From: Bacillus sp. MUM 116
Lineage (GTDB): Bacteria; Bacillota; Bacilli; Bacillales; Cytobacillaceae
Direction of reading: 5' to 3'
Length of the DNA: 38,522 nt
Assembly: GCF_001866655.1 (NCBI RefSeq)
Contig: NZ_MLYR01000035.1
Span: 1 to 38,522 of the forward strand
A model generated the notes under the pieces. The model did not search any database and was not told the origin of the DNA. It was given only the letters and a program-made list of their open reading frames with translations. Each line of letters opens with the position of its first letter. The stretch's first letter is position 1. Below, in pieces: positions 25,673 to 33,366 of the stretch. The translations under genes and the position numbers were made by a program.

Positions 25673-26012
25673 GTTGTAGTTACTAAACTAACGAAAAACC
25701 TGCAGGTAAACTGGGATGAAAATCTAAGAAAAAAAGATAAATCGGGAGATTATGCTTTCTTTATTGAGGGAGTTGAAGAAGGAGTGTGGCGAATCTTTGG
25801 AGAATATTGTTGATTAGTACTGGATGAAGGATTAATTGATTGCAAAGGATCAATACACCTAACTTTATAGCTTACCTAGATTAGGGGATTAATGGATATT
25901 ATTAGTCTATGGGGTGCCTTAAAAAAGGTAGTAATGCTGATATATTAGATTAACAGTAATTTTTAATTATCTGAAGTAGGGTTCATTTTTATATTGAGGA
26001 GTAGAAACATTC
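25673..26012. other. Gap with a short coding-like relic
   Basis: A frame around 25711-25813 reads DENLRKKDKSGDYAFFIEGV and EEGVWRIFGEYC before TGA. It looks like the end of a lost gene but is not recognised. The rest up to the LtrA gene shows nothing clear. Confidence 0.35.
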
Positions 26013-27101
26013 ATGGAAAAGAAAAACTTAACGTGGTTAGAGGCATTTTTTGATTTAATTTTTGTGGCTGCTATAGCAAAAGCTACTCACCTGTTAATGC
26101 ATGAAAAACATGGGGTTATTCCGGTTGAATATCTGTTAAAGTTTGGTTTAATTTTCGTCCCTATTTGGTGGGCATGGGTAGGTCAGTCTTTATTTATCAA
26201 TCGTTTTGGTAAGGATTGTGTAACCCAACGTTTGTTTATGATCATTCAAATGATATTTATAATATTGATGACGGCCAGCCTGTCTGTTAACTTTGATCCA
26301 TATTATATTCCTTTCCTCATAGGCTACATAGGAATCCGCCTTTTAACATCTATGCAATATCTATGGATTAGTAGGTCGGAGAGTGGACCTCGCAGACGAG
26401 CAGCGGTTTATTTAGGGTATGGCTTTATTATTGGTATTACTATCTCCTTATTTTCCGTTTTCTTTGTCTCATGGCCTCGATATCTTGTCCTATATCTAGG
26501 AATTTTTATTGATATTGTTGTCCCAATTTTAGGTCGTAAATATTTAGTCAAAGCGCCAACGGATACCTCTCATCTATTAGAAAGGTTTGGTCTTTTTACT
26601 ATTATTTTGTTTGGAGAATCAATCGTTAGCTTAATTGCTGTCCTACATCCAGAAAAAGGAGATTGGGAAGCGGTTATTTTTACCATTATATCATTTGTCA
26701 TTGTTATTGCCATGTGGTGGCAATATTTTGATAATATCGAGAAAAAGGTTGACAAAAAAATAAAGTCCACCGGGCAAGCAATTATTTATGGACATTTATT
26801 TATTTATATGTCTTTAAGTATCATTGCATCTGCGATTCAGTTAGCATATTTACAGGACATTCATTATCAGTTTTTGTTAATCTTGACCTTTGCGGCCACT
26901 CTTATCTACTTTTTATCAACCACATTGGTGTTCCATAAATATCGAATTTTTAAACATCGTTTGAGTATTTACCATTTAGGTTTATTTTTATTGATTTTAG
27001 CAGCGTTTCTTTTCATAGATCTTGCCTTAATCGTTCCAAACATACTAATATTTGTTCAACTGGCCGTATTCTTTCTTATATATGCGAAAGTGACAACGTA
27101 A
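26013..27101 (+). CDS. Low temperature requirement protein A (LtrA) family
   Basis: A 362-residue membrane protein with about ten hydrophobic segments. The N-terminal WLEAFFDLIFVAAIAK is the family's E-x-F-FDL-x-FV signature, and ERFGLFTIILFGESIVSLIA (about 190-209) its second conserved block. LtrA was first linked to growth of Listeria at low temperature; the biochemical role is unknown. GAGGAG precedes the ATG. It is a single gene flanked by palindromic repeats C and D. Confidence 0.88.
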   Translation: MEKKNLTWLEAFFDLIFVAAIAKATHLLMHEKHGVIPVEYLLKFGLIFVPIWWAWVGQSLFINRFGKDCVTQRLFMIIQMIFIILMTASLSVNFDPYYIPFLIGYIGIRLLTSMQYLWISRSESGPRRRAAVYLGYGFIIGITISLFSVFFVSWPRYLVLYLGIFIDIVVPILGRKYLVKAPTDTSHLLERFGLFTIILFGESIVSLIAVLHPEKGDWEAVIFTIISFVIVIAMWWQYFDNIEKKVDKKIKSTGQAIIYGHLFIYMSLSIIASAIQLAYLQDIHYQFLLILTFAATLIYFLSTTLVFHKYRIFKHRLSIYHLGLFLLILAAFLFIDLALIVPNILIFVQLAVFFLIYAKVTT

Positions 27102-27117
27102 CTACCAGATTACAATA

Positions 27118-27262
27118 ATACCTTTTCTTATTGTACCATGTGTGCTTACCGTAAGGGAGCTACAGTCAGTGGTGCCGTGGTCGGTGGAATCAGACTAACG
27201 GATGGGCTCTAACGCACCATAGTTTAGCGACCTTCCTCTCCCAGCCGTAGAATCAGTATTGA
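27118..27262 (+). mobile_element. Possible IS200/IS605-type right end (omega RNA remnant)
   Basis: This GC-richer stretch has the look of the non-coding 3' end of TnpB-bearing elements: GTGGTGCCGTGGTCGGTGGA, GGGCTCTAACGCACCATAG, CCTCTCCCAGCCGTAGAATC and a final AGAATC..TTGAC..GGTTCT hairpin. An open frame TMCAYRKGATVSGAVVGGIR runs through its start. No tnpA or tnpB coding part remains. The assignment is by resemblance to known element ends recalled by eye. Confidence 0.4.
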
Positions 27263-27319
27263 CGGTTCTAACACATTTTCATTCTCTGTGGTGAAGCGCT
27301 GATTTTTGCGCTTCATGGA

Positions 27320-27394
27320 TGGCTAACGGGTGCATTACTGAATAACGGTAATGCATTTTCTTATTGAAGTAACTGGGCAGGTTTGTTGAAGAAG
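27320..27394 (+). repeat. Palindromic repeat 1, copy D
   Basis: GGCTAACGGGTGCATTAC on the left, GTAACTGGGCAGGTTTGTTGAA on the right, with GCATTACtgaataacgGTAATGC as inner hairpin. A separate AAGCGC/GCGCTT hairpin precedes it at 27294-27313. Confidence 0.75.
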
Positions 27395-27434
27395 ACGGTA
27401 AAAATAGTATAAAGAACATCTAAGGGGCTAAAAG

Positions 27435-27785
27435 ATGAAAAAAGAAGAGTTTATTAAAAGGTTGTATCAATCCGTGATTAAAGAAAATGGAACAATCTAT
27501 CAAGACTTGTTTGCAAATACAGATATTAACGCAGGTAAGGATTCCTACTGGAAAAAAGCATTAAAGTTTTATTCAGAACTTAATGATGAAGGTAAAGAGA
27601 TACTTTTCAAAGTAATTGAACAACTACAGGTTGATACGGTATCCAATGTTTTAGGTATATTTGATGGAATAGTGTCCATTTCAGATGAAGAAATAGAGAT
27701 AAATATGACCGTTGAAGGGATTGATGAACCACTGAACGGTGAGTTACAAGATTTGTTCTTGGAATACGACGAAGAAAACAGGTAG
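27435..27785 (+). CDS. Small acidic protein of unknown function (full-length copy)
   Basis: A 116-residue, strongly acidic soluble protein. It begins MKKEEFIKRLYQSVIKENGT, has a helical middle (SYWKKALKFYSELNDEGKEI) and an acidic end LQDLFLEYDEENR. AAGGGGC lies before the ATG. It resembles small DUF6547-like or immunity-type proteins of Bacillus in size and charge, but I cannot assign a family. A truncated near-identical copy lies 2.2 kb upstream, on the other side of the LtrA gene. Its stop is followed after three bases by repeat copy E. Confidence 0.75.
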   Translation: MKKEEFIKRLYQSVIKENGTIYQDLFANTDINAGKDSYWKKALKFYSELNDEGKEILFKVIEQLQVDTVSNVLGIFDGIVSISDEEIEINMTVEGIDEPLNGELQDLFLEYDEENR

Positions 27786-27786
27786 T

Positions 27787-27876
27787 TCTTCAACTATAGG
27801 GTGCTTATGTTGAAGAATATGGGGTTGCTGCGGCATCCCTTTTTCTTGTTCAACTAAATGGCAGGTTAGTGAAAGA
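27787..27876 (+). repeat. Palindromic repeat 1, copy E
   Basis: CTTCAACTATAGGGTGC, then TATGTTGAAGAA, an inner GGGGTTGC..GCATCCC hairpin, CTTGTTCAACTAAATGGCAG and GTTAGT. It is one of the best-preserved copies; GTTGAA and TTCAAC are paired arms. Confidence 0.85.
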
Positions 27877-27989
27877 GGGTATCGTTTTTTTTATGTTATA
27901 AGCTGGCAGTCTTACTTAAAATAGAATTGTTTCGACGGTTAAATTTAAAGGTGTTATATAAAGTTTTAGAAAACAAATATTGTTATATA

Positions 27990-28051
27990 TTTACAATGTA
28001 AAGAAAAACATATATAATACAGTTAAATAAATTTAACCGGTTAAAAAGGAG
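27990..28051 (+). promoter_or_regulatory. Sigma-A promoter with palindromic operator at the RBS
   Basis: TTTACA (27990-27995), 17 bases, TATAAT (28013-28018). Downstream is a perfect 14-bp palindrome, TTTAACCGGTTAAA (28032-28045), directly next to the AAGGAG ribosome site (28046-28051). ArsR-type repressors bind palindromes of this kind, so autoregulation of the regulator-exporter operon is likely. Confidence 0.75.
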
Positions 28052-28059
28052 TTTTTATA

Positions 28060-28647
28060 ATGGAACAAAAATCTATTTTAATAATTGAAACATACGAACA
28101 ATTAAAAGCAATAAGTGACCCTCTTAGAACTAAGATGCTTATTTACCTGGTAGAACAACCTCACACGGGGCATATGCTTGCAAATGAGTTGAACCTTTCT
28201 CGAGCAAAGATTCTTTATCACCTAAGAGAATTAGAAAAGCATGGCATAATTATGCTAGTAAAAAAGGAAGAAAGGGGAGGCAATATTCTCAAATATTATC
28301 AAGCAGTGGCAAGAGGTTTTATTCCTGCAGATCATTTACTAAATTTTGTTGAAACAAAAGAGGCAACTAGACAATCATTTTTAGAGGTAATAAACAGAGC
28401 TAAGACCAGAGTGTTGACAGCCCCTGCGGAATCATTTGAATTGAATTCATCAAATGTAGAAGAATGGTTGAATATGTCTGTTCAAAGAGAATACTCCTTG
28501 AGCAAAGAGCAGTTTTTAGAATTCACTTTTCAATATAGAAAGTTATTAGATTCTCTATTAGAGAATAATTCTGATGATCCAGATAAACAGCTTTATTACA
28601 TTATGACAACTGCCTTCCAGATAGATGAACCGTTATTCAAAAGTTAA
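28060..28647 (+). CDS. ArsR-type HTH transcriptional regulator
   Basis: A 195-residue protein. The N-terminal winged helix (about 10-85; YEQLKAISDPLRTKMLIYLV, then LNLSRAKILYHLRELEKHGI) is of the ArsR/HTH_20 type; the C-terminal half is helical and lacks the CxC metal sites of ArsR or SmtB, so it senses an organic ligand rather than a metal. It lies 23 bases upstream of an MFS exporter in the same direction, as an operon. A palindrome at its ribosome site is the probable operator. Confidence 0.87.
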   Translation: MEQKSILIIETYEQLKAISDPLRTKMLIYLVEQPHTGHMLANELNLSRAKILYHLRELEKHGIIMLVKKEERGGNILKYYQAVARGFIPADHLLNFVETKEATRQSFLEVINRAKTRVLTAPAESFELNSSNVEEWLNMSVQREYSLSKEQFLEFTFQYRKLLDSLLENNSDDPDKQLYYIMTTAFQIDEPLFKS

Positions 28648-28670
28648 ATTGTTTATGGAGGGAAATATAA

Positions 28671-29906
28671 TTGGAGAAACAGCAAGTGTTAGATGCAACC
28701 AACCATAAGATTAGATTTGCAGAATTATTAAAAAATCGATCATTTATACTCCTATGGTTATCTAGTAATGTATCTTTTTTGTCATTATCGACTTATCTGT
28801 TTGCAGAACAATGGTACATTATTACTGAATTAAATAAAGAGGCTTTGCTTGGAATTGTTATGATGGCAACTATGATACCAAGAGTCCTCTTTATGGTTAT
28901 AGGCGGAGTTTGGGCTGATAGGTTCAAAAAGTCACAGATTATGTATATTTCAAGTTTTATTCGATTTTTAATTATTTTTATTATGGTGCTATTCCTTCAA
29001 GTGAATTTGTTAGAAATATGGCCATTAGTAGGCTTTGCTCTAGTTTTTGGTATTCTTGATGCCTTTTTTTCTCCAGCCAACACCTCGCTACTTCCAATAC
29101 TGGTTCCAAAAGAAGCTCTCATTATAGCAAATTCAATGATACAGAGTTCTAATCAAATTGCAATGGTTTCAGGTCCTATGATTGGGGGTGTAATTCTTAC
29201 ACTAGGTTCTTTTTATCACATATTTCTTTTCGTAGCATTTTTACTGTTTTTAACTTTTCTGTTCAGCCTTTTGATAAAAGAAAAAGATAACCCTAAAAAT
29301 AAGGGAAACTCTACTATTAATGAATTAAAGGAAGGAATAAATTACGTTTGGAGTATAGAACTTCTTAAAAGAACGTTGATGATTCTTGTTATAATTAATT
29401 TTTTCTTTTTTGGTCCATTATTGATGGGAATACCACTGATCGTAAATAAGTTAATACAAGGAAACGCACTAGATTTAAGTTTTCTTCAAAGCTCATATCA
29501 AGTTGGAATGTTAATTGGAGCCTTACTAATTGGGATATTAACTATTAAGAAAAAGGTAGTTTTAAAAATTCATTTAATGATTTGTACTTTAGGTATTTTA
29601 CTTAGTCTACTTGGTCAAATAGGAGAAATATGGCAAGGGGTTCTTTTATTAATCTTAATGGGGTCTTTTTCTTCAATTATTAATGTATTGTTAGTAACTA
29701 CTATACAAGAAAAAAGTCAGAAAGAAAAAATTGGTAGGGTAATGAGCCTTGTAAGTGCATTCTCGAATGGATTAGTTCCTTTATCTTATGGTTTTGTTTC
29801 TCTATCTCTGTTTTTTAAATATGATATTTCTCACATTATGCTTATTTGTGGTATAGGAATCACCATCATATCGGCAATATTTATTTGGAAATTCGAAAGT
29901 AATTAA
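28671..29906 (+). CDS. MFS transporter, DHA3-type (macrolide-efflux-like)
   Basis: A 411-residue protein with twelve hydrophobic segments. It starts at TTG with GGAGGG nine bases upstream. The loop between segments 2 and 3 reads GGVWADRFKKSQIM, and NTSLLPILVPKEALIIANSM (about 137-158) is the conserved helix of DHA3/Mef-type exporters. It forms an operon with the ArsR-type regulator before it, so it probably exports a compound sensed by that regulator. Confidence 0.88.
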   Translation: MEKQQVLDATNHKIRFAELLKNRSFILLWLSSNVSFLSLSTYLFAEQWYIITELNKEALLGIVMMATMIPRVLFMVIGGVWADRFKKSQIMYISSFIRFLIIFIMVLFLQVNLLEIWPLVGFALVFGILDAFFSPANTSLLPILVPKEALIIANSMIQSSNQIAMVSGPMIGGVILTLGSFYHIFLFVAFLLFLTFLFSLLIKEKDNPKNKGNSTINELKEGINYVWSIELLKRTLMILVIINFFFFGPLLMGIPLIVNKLIQGNALDLSFLQSSYQVGMLIGALLIGILTIKKKVVLKIHLMICTLGILLSLLGQIGEIWQGVLLLILMGSFSSIINVLLVTTIQEKSQKEKIGRVMSLVSAFSNGLVPLSYGFVSLSLFFKYDISHIMLICGIGITIISAIFIWKFESN

Positions 29907-29987
29907 AGACCATTTATTATATGAAGGTGGGAGAATAAATAAAAGGGTTTCTATTTCAACCAAAATGTTCTAGAGTTTGTGAATCAA

Positions 29988-30072
29988 GGCACTTAAACTA
30001 TCGGGTGCAAGAGTTAAACAAGGTGTGCTGCGGCATCTCGCCATTGTCTTCTTTAACTAAAGGAACAGGTAA
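29988..30072 (+). repeat. Palindromic repeat 1, copy F
   Basis: GGCACTTAAACTATCGGGTG, CAAGAGTTAAACAA, inner hairpin, then CTTTAACTAAAGGAACAGGT. Arms GTTAAA and TTTAAC pair. It follows the exporter gene. Confidence 0.75.
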
Positions 30073-30111
30073 ATATTAAAAAGGGATAGAGAAATAGGAT
30101 AAAAGGGTATT

Positions 30112-30152
30112 GACTTAAAAAGACTGCAATCATTTTGCAGTCCTTTTAAGTC
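30112..30152. terminator. Bidirectional terminator
   Basis: An 18-bp stem with one mismatch: GACTTAAAAAGACTGCAA (30112-30129) against TTGCAGTCCTTTTAAGTC (30135-30152). On the minus strand it is placed just after the FbpB-like gene. Confidence 0.85.
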
Positions 30153-30156
30153 TTTG

Positions 30157-30285
30157 TTATTTACCATTAGCAATAATCTTAGTGTCAACCTTATTCTCTA
30201 TTTTGCTCAGTGTATTTTGATTTGATAATATCTCACGTTTATTTTCTTCAATCATTTTATGCAGTGTTCTGCTAATCTTTTTCAT
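30157..30285 (-). CDS. FbpB-like small basic protein
   Basis: A 42-residue protein beginning MKKISRTLHKMIEENKREIL, then SNQNTLSKIENKVDTKI. It matches the FbpB family pattern (basic start, EEN-K-E-L, a central IE), small proteins that in B. subtilis help the FsrA RNA in the iron-sparing response. AGAGAGGA is upstream of this ATG, so the longer open frame beyond it is not used. I saw no clear Fur box upstream. Confidence 0.65.
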   Translation of the reverse strand: MKKISRTLHKMIEENKREILSNQNTLSKIENKVDTKIIANGK

Positions 30286-30470
30286 TATATTCCTCTCTCT
30301 TTTTAAAAAAATGTTATTATAACAGATGCGTCTTAATTTTGGGAAAAAGCACAAGGTATTTTTGATTTTCTAGAAATGGTAATTTTAAGCCAATATGTGA
30401 ATTAATATACTTAACTTATAGATGCAATGGTTCTCACAGTTTGAGGACGGGTGAAGAAACAAAAATAAGT

Positions 30471-30653
30471 TTAATAAATATGCCTAATACAAGATAAACG
30501 GATTTTGAACAACTTTTGTTTTTCATCCTTTAGAGAAAGGATTTGTTCTATTAAATTAAGTTTTTCAACACTCCCTTTAATTGTTTGTAAGGCACCATTA
30601 GTATAATAATCAATAGTGATCAGTTTTTTCTCAGATAATTTTATTAAAAACAT
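30471..30653 (-). CDS. YolD-like family protein (short form)
   Basis: A 60-residue protein with the YolD-type core KLITIDYYTNGALQTIKGSV, then EKLNLIEQILSLKDEKQKLF. YolD-like proteins are usually about 110 residues, often encoded next to Y-family polymerase genes; here it is short and alone. AAAGGCGG lies eight bases before the ATG. An ACATATATGT palindrome overlaps the start codon. Confidence 0.6.
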   Translation of the reverse strand: MFLIKLSEKKLITIDYYTNGALQTIKGSVEKLNLIEQILSLKDEKQKLFKIRLSCIRHIY

Positions 30654-30854
30654 ATATGTTTCCGCCTTTAAGAGTATGTTTTAACACCATCCCATTATAT
30701 AAACCAATTTTTAAGTTTTGATTAATCAGATGTTACATATTTGTGAACATTTAAAGAATCAATTTAATTTATCATTCAAAAAAAGGCTATCCGGTGATTC
30801 TTCAAGAGGAGGGTCGCCATTTTTATTAATCCAACAGAATGATTGTAAAGTTTT

Positions 30855-30951
30855 GTACTTAACGGAGTGCTTTAGTAAAAAAACAATTGGATTGCTGTTT
30901 CGGCAGTCCTTTTTCATTATCGTTATTCAAGTAAAGGGGAGGTTAGTTATG
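30855..30951 (+). repeat. Palindromic repeat 1, copy H
   Basis: GTACTTAACGGAGTGCTTTAG, then GGATTGCTGTTTCGGCAGTCC and a T run, and GTTATTCAAGTAAAGGGGAGG with TTAGTT. It fills most of the 338-base gap between the YolD-like and DUF3885 genes; the part before it, 30654-30854, shows no gene. Confidence 0.75.
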
Positions 30952-30991
30952 TTGCAGTCGGTTTAATGAAGGAAATAAAGGAGGTACGGAA

Positions 30992-31630
30992 ATGAAATTA
31001 AATCACTTTTTGAATAAGAATTTCCCCAATTTAGAGCTTAGACCACCTCTGTTTTATAGTTGGGATATTGGTATACGTTTTGAACTAGGGGTGGAGTGGA
31101 AAAGAGAATATGATTATCCCGACAACCCTTATATACTGGGGTGTTATAAAAGGGCTATTACTTTATTCGAAGCCTTACATTCTCCAACAGAGGAACTTTT
31201 TGTCGTGATGGATGTAAATGATTTTGATAAAGGGAAAAATATTAGACATCAGTTAAAGAACTTTTCTCGCTATGTTGAAAAATCATTATTGTTTAGGCTG
31301 AAACATCAAGCAATGCCTTATATATGCCCAGAGGACGATGAAGTAGGTACATATAAAATTCATAGATTTTCTCTAAACTGCAAAACATCTGATTTTAAAT
31401 ACATTCCATTGTTAAAAGCACTTTGCAATCAAGACTTAGGGTTAAGACCAAGTATTTTCCATAGAGTTTACATTATAAATATCAATAAGAAAACTATCTT
31501 TCACGTTTACGATGACAGAGGTTGTGATTTATTAGCGACATCACCCGGAACAATTAGAGATATTTATGAAAAATACAATGATTGGATTTTAGATTACGAT
31601 AGGAATGAAATTGACAAGGTGTTTAAATAA
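30992..31630 (+). CDS. DUF3885 domain-containing protein
   Basis: A 212-residue soluble protein of the DUF3885 family: opening MKLNHFLNKNFPNLELRPPL, then FYSWDIGIRFELG, and a C-terminal VYDDRGCDLLATSP with RDIYEKYNDWILDYDR. Members occur widely in Bacillus and often in variable regions, without a known function; some families of this size act as immunity proteins, an inference only. A strong AAAGGAGG precedes the ATG. Flanked by repeats H and I. Confidence 0.88.
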   Translation: MKLNHFLNKNFPNLELRPPLFYSWDIGIRFELGVEWKREYDYPDNPYILGCYKRAITLFEALHSPTEELFVVMDVNDFDKGKNIRHQLKNFSRYVEKSLLFRLKHQAMPYICPEDDEVGTYKIHRFSLNCKTSDFKYIPLLKALCNQDLGLRPSIFHRVYIININKKTIFHVYDDRGCDLLATSPGTIRDIYEKYNDWILDYDRNEIDKVFK

Positions 31631-31706
31631 AGGAATATAGTTCTTCTTATTATGCTAACTGGGGTCTTTAGCTTCATAACAAATGGCAACGAAGGGAAAA
31701 ATTTTT

Positions 31707-31949
31707 ATGGTAATGTTCGGTGGGTTCATTCTGTTTTTAATAGGTATTATTTCTTTTATATCGTTATTGGTTTACGGTTATAAACAATTTAAGACAGATG
31801 AGTCTAAAACATCAAAAAAAGTGATCTTTTTAGTTTTAGGAATATTTGATACCTTTTTCGGTACAGGTGGTGAATTAGCAGGTCTTGCTTTAATATTATC
31901 ACTTGCAGCTATCCTTATTGGTCTTGTGATTATGAGGGTATTTCATTAA
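31707..31949 (+). CDS. Small membrane protein of unknown function
   Basis: About 80 residues with two to three hydrophobic segments (MVMFGGFILFLIGIISFISL; IFLVLGIFDTFFGTGGELAG; LALILSLAAILIGLVIMRVF). ATG 31707 is preferred to 31683, because GAAGGG lies about ten bases upstream of it. It follows the DUF3885 gene by 76 bases and may share its transcript; repeat copy I ends the pair. Confidence 0.6.
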   Translation: MVMFGGFILFLIGIISFISLLVYGYKQFKTDESKTSKKVIFLVLGIFDTFFGTGGELAGLALILSLAAILIGLVIMRVFH

Positions 31950-31978
31950 TACATTAATGTGAAAGTTTGTGAAATATT

Positions 31979-32067
31979 ATACTTAAAGTAACGGGTGCTT
32001 ATGTTGAAGAATAGGGGGCTGCTTCGGCAGCCCTTTTTTGTTCCACTAAAGGGTAGTTTAGTTCAAT
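31979..32067 (+). repeat. Palindromic repeat 1, copy I
   Basis: ATACTTAAAGTAACGGGTGC, TATGTTGAAGAA, the strong hairpin GGGGCTGCTTCGGCAGCCC with T6, then GTTCCACTAAAGGGTAGTTTAG. The hairpin and T run form a good terminator. Confidence 0.88.
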
Positions 32068-32127
32068 AACGGATTGGATATATGTGGTATATTAAACAGA
32101 AATACTAAGGGGGATGATTGTCAAAAA

Positions 32128-32460
32128 ATGCTAAAAAAGTCATCTTTTTTGGGGCTAGTTGCTGCAACAATTTCCATTGGTTTATGGTTATTATTAAACT
32201 TCTTTAATCCTTATTCGAATGAAACAAATAATGGTACGACATTAATATCTTTATGTATGATAGTTTTACCTGCTATTACAGCAATAATCTCTTATTTTAC
32301 ATCAAGAAAATTATTAATGCTAATTGCCTTCATTTGGTCTTTGCCTTTAAGTCTATATATGCTAATGACTCCAGGAATTTTTCTTTTGTTTGGAATCACA
32401 AGCTTTTGTTATTTATTTAGTTATATCCTTATGAGGAAAAAACAGGGGTTACTTGAATAA
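32128..32460 (+). CDS. Four-segment membrane protein of unknown function
   Basis: About 110 residues, four hydrophobic segments. The start ATG 32128 (MLKKSSFLGLVAATISIGLW) follows an AAGGGGG about 14 bases upstream; earlier in-frame starts have no ribosome site. No family recognised. The last codons and stop (GTT ACT TGA ATA AGG in another frame, read here as LLE and TAA) lie inside the left arm of repeat copy J, so the repeat shapes the C-terminus. Confidence 0.6.
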   Translation: MLKKSSFLGLVAATISIGLWLLLNFFNPYSNETNNGTTLISLCMIVLPAITAIISYFTSRKLLMLIAFIWSLPLSLYMLMTPGIFLLFGITSFCYLFSYILMRKKQGLLE

Positions 32461-32534
32461 GGGATAATTAATAGTATTAAAAGTTACGAAAAGGCTTTTT
32501 AAACCTTATTCAAGTAACTGGCAGGTTAGTAAAA
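32445..32534 (+). repeat. Palindromic repeat 1, copy J
   Basis: GTTACTTGAATAAGG (32448-32462) is perfectly inverted at 32504-32518 (CCTTATTCAAGTAAC), followed by the family right box TGGCAGGTTAGT. The left arm overlaps the end of the preceding gene. Confidence 0.8.
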
Positions 32535-32560
32535 GATGAATTGGTTTCCAGCAATGGTGG

Positions 32561-32590
32561 GCAACCTAAGAACAAATTGTCTTAGGTTGC
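32561..32590 (+). promoter_or_regulatory. Perfect hairpin just before a start codon
   Basis: GCAACCTAAGA (32561-32571), eight-base loop, TCTTAGGTTGC (32580-32590), ending eight bases before ATG 32599. The only AGG near the start lies in the right arm. There is no T run, so a role in translation control or transcript processing is more likely than termination. Confidence 0.55.
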
Positions 32591-32598
32591 GATAAGAA

Positions 32599-33168
32599 AT
32601 GAAAGCAAAAGTCTTAGTTCTAATTTTATCTACTTACTTTTCAATATTTAATCTTTCGGTTAATGGAGAAGAAACAAAAATGGAAGCTCCAATAAACGTT
32701 ATCAAAAATTATTTCAACTATTTAAATAAAAACCATTGGGAAGTTGCAGTTTCTTGGTGGGATAAGGATAGTAGAAAGGATTTATTGGACTATATTGCTG
32801 ATAAGGAAAACCAAATGTACAAACGAGGACTAATAAACATTAAAGAAGCCCACCTTGTTATGTGGAAGGAACTGCCCTACGAATATGGTAAACAGTTTTT
32901 GCCCTATCGTTATATGGAGAAATTTAAAAGCCCAAAAGTGTATTATGTGGGTGTAAATTATAAAGTGTATTCACAGAACAAATATTTTATAGACGGTGTG
33001 AGTTACTTCGTGATTGCTATGGTTTTAGAGGATGGAAAGTGGAAAATAGCATTAACTCCCCATGTTCCAGTAAGTTCCATTATTTCTGACGGCTACGGGT
33101 TTGGTACTAAGGATGAAAAAATCTACGATGAAAGAAGGATGCAGTTTTATAATAAGGAAATCGAATAG
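32599..33168 (+). CDS. Secreted or anchored protein of unknown function
   Basis: A 189-residue protein with a signal peptide (MKAKVLVLILSTYFSIFNLS, cleavage near VNGEE). The mature part has the pattern of an NTF2-like fold: a helix NVIKNYFNYLNKNHWEVAVS, WWDKDSRKDLLDY, then strands VYYVGVNYKVYS and VIAMVLEDGKWKIALTPH. No enzyme motif was seen. The ribosome binding site is poor and partly hidden in a hairpin. Confidence 0.7.
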   Translation: MKAKVLVLILSTYFSIFNLSVNGEETKMEAPINVIKNYFNYLNKNHWEVAVSWWDKDSRKDLLDYIADKENQMYKRGLINIKEAHLVMWKELPYEYGKQFLPYRYMEKFKSPKVYYVGVNYKVYSQNKYFIDGVSYFVIAMVLEDGKWKIALTPHVPVSSIISDGYGFGTKDEKIYDERRMQFYNKEIE

Positions 33169-33238
33169 GGTAAAATTAAATCCACAGGTCTGGTTTAATA
33201 GCCTATTGAAAATAGACATTAGTGAATGTGAAAAGATG

Positions 33239-33328
33239 TACGTTAAGTAACGGGTGCTTTACTTAAAGATCTACCTGCTTACTACGGAGCTTTTTTATTG
33301 AATTAACGTGGCAGGTTAGCAGTTGAAT
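33239..33328 (+). repeat. Palindromic repeat 1, copy K
   Basis: GTACGTTAAGTAACGGGTGC, TTTACTTAAAGA, an inner hairpin with T6, then TTGAATTAACGTGGCAGGTTAG. The right box is conserved. Confidence 0.8.
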
Positions 33329-33337
33329 AACAAAGAG

Positions 33338-33366
33338 AAAAGACATTCCTTTGGAATGTCTTTTTT
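33338..33366. terminator. Bidirectional terminator
   Basis: AAAAGACATTCC (33338-33349), loop TTT, GGAATGTCTTTT (33353-33364), more T. It ends the Rrf2 gene on the minus strand and any read-through on the plus strand. Confidence 0.88.

Noticed and set aside
25502..25813. 103-codon frame after the duplicate
   Set aside because: It runs through repeat C and a terminator hairpin; only the last 35 codons look coding, as a relic.
30718..30966. 82-codon frame before DUF3885
   Set aside because: Its second half is the palindromic repeat copy H; no ribosome site at its start.
25550..33328. The regularly spaced repeats as a CRISPR array
   Set aside because: The repeats are about 90 bp, imperfect and palindromic, and spaced by whole genes; no cas gene is present.
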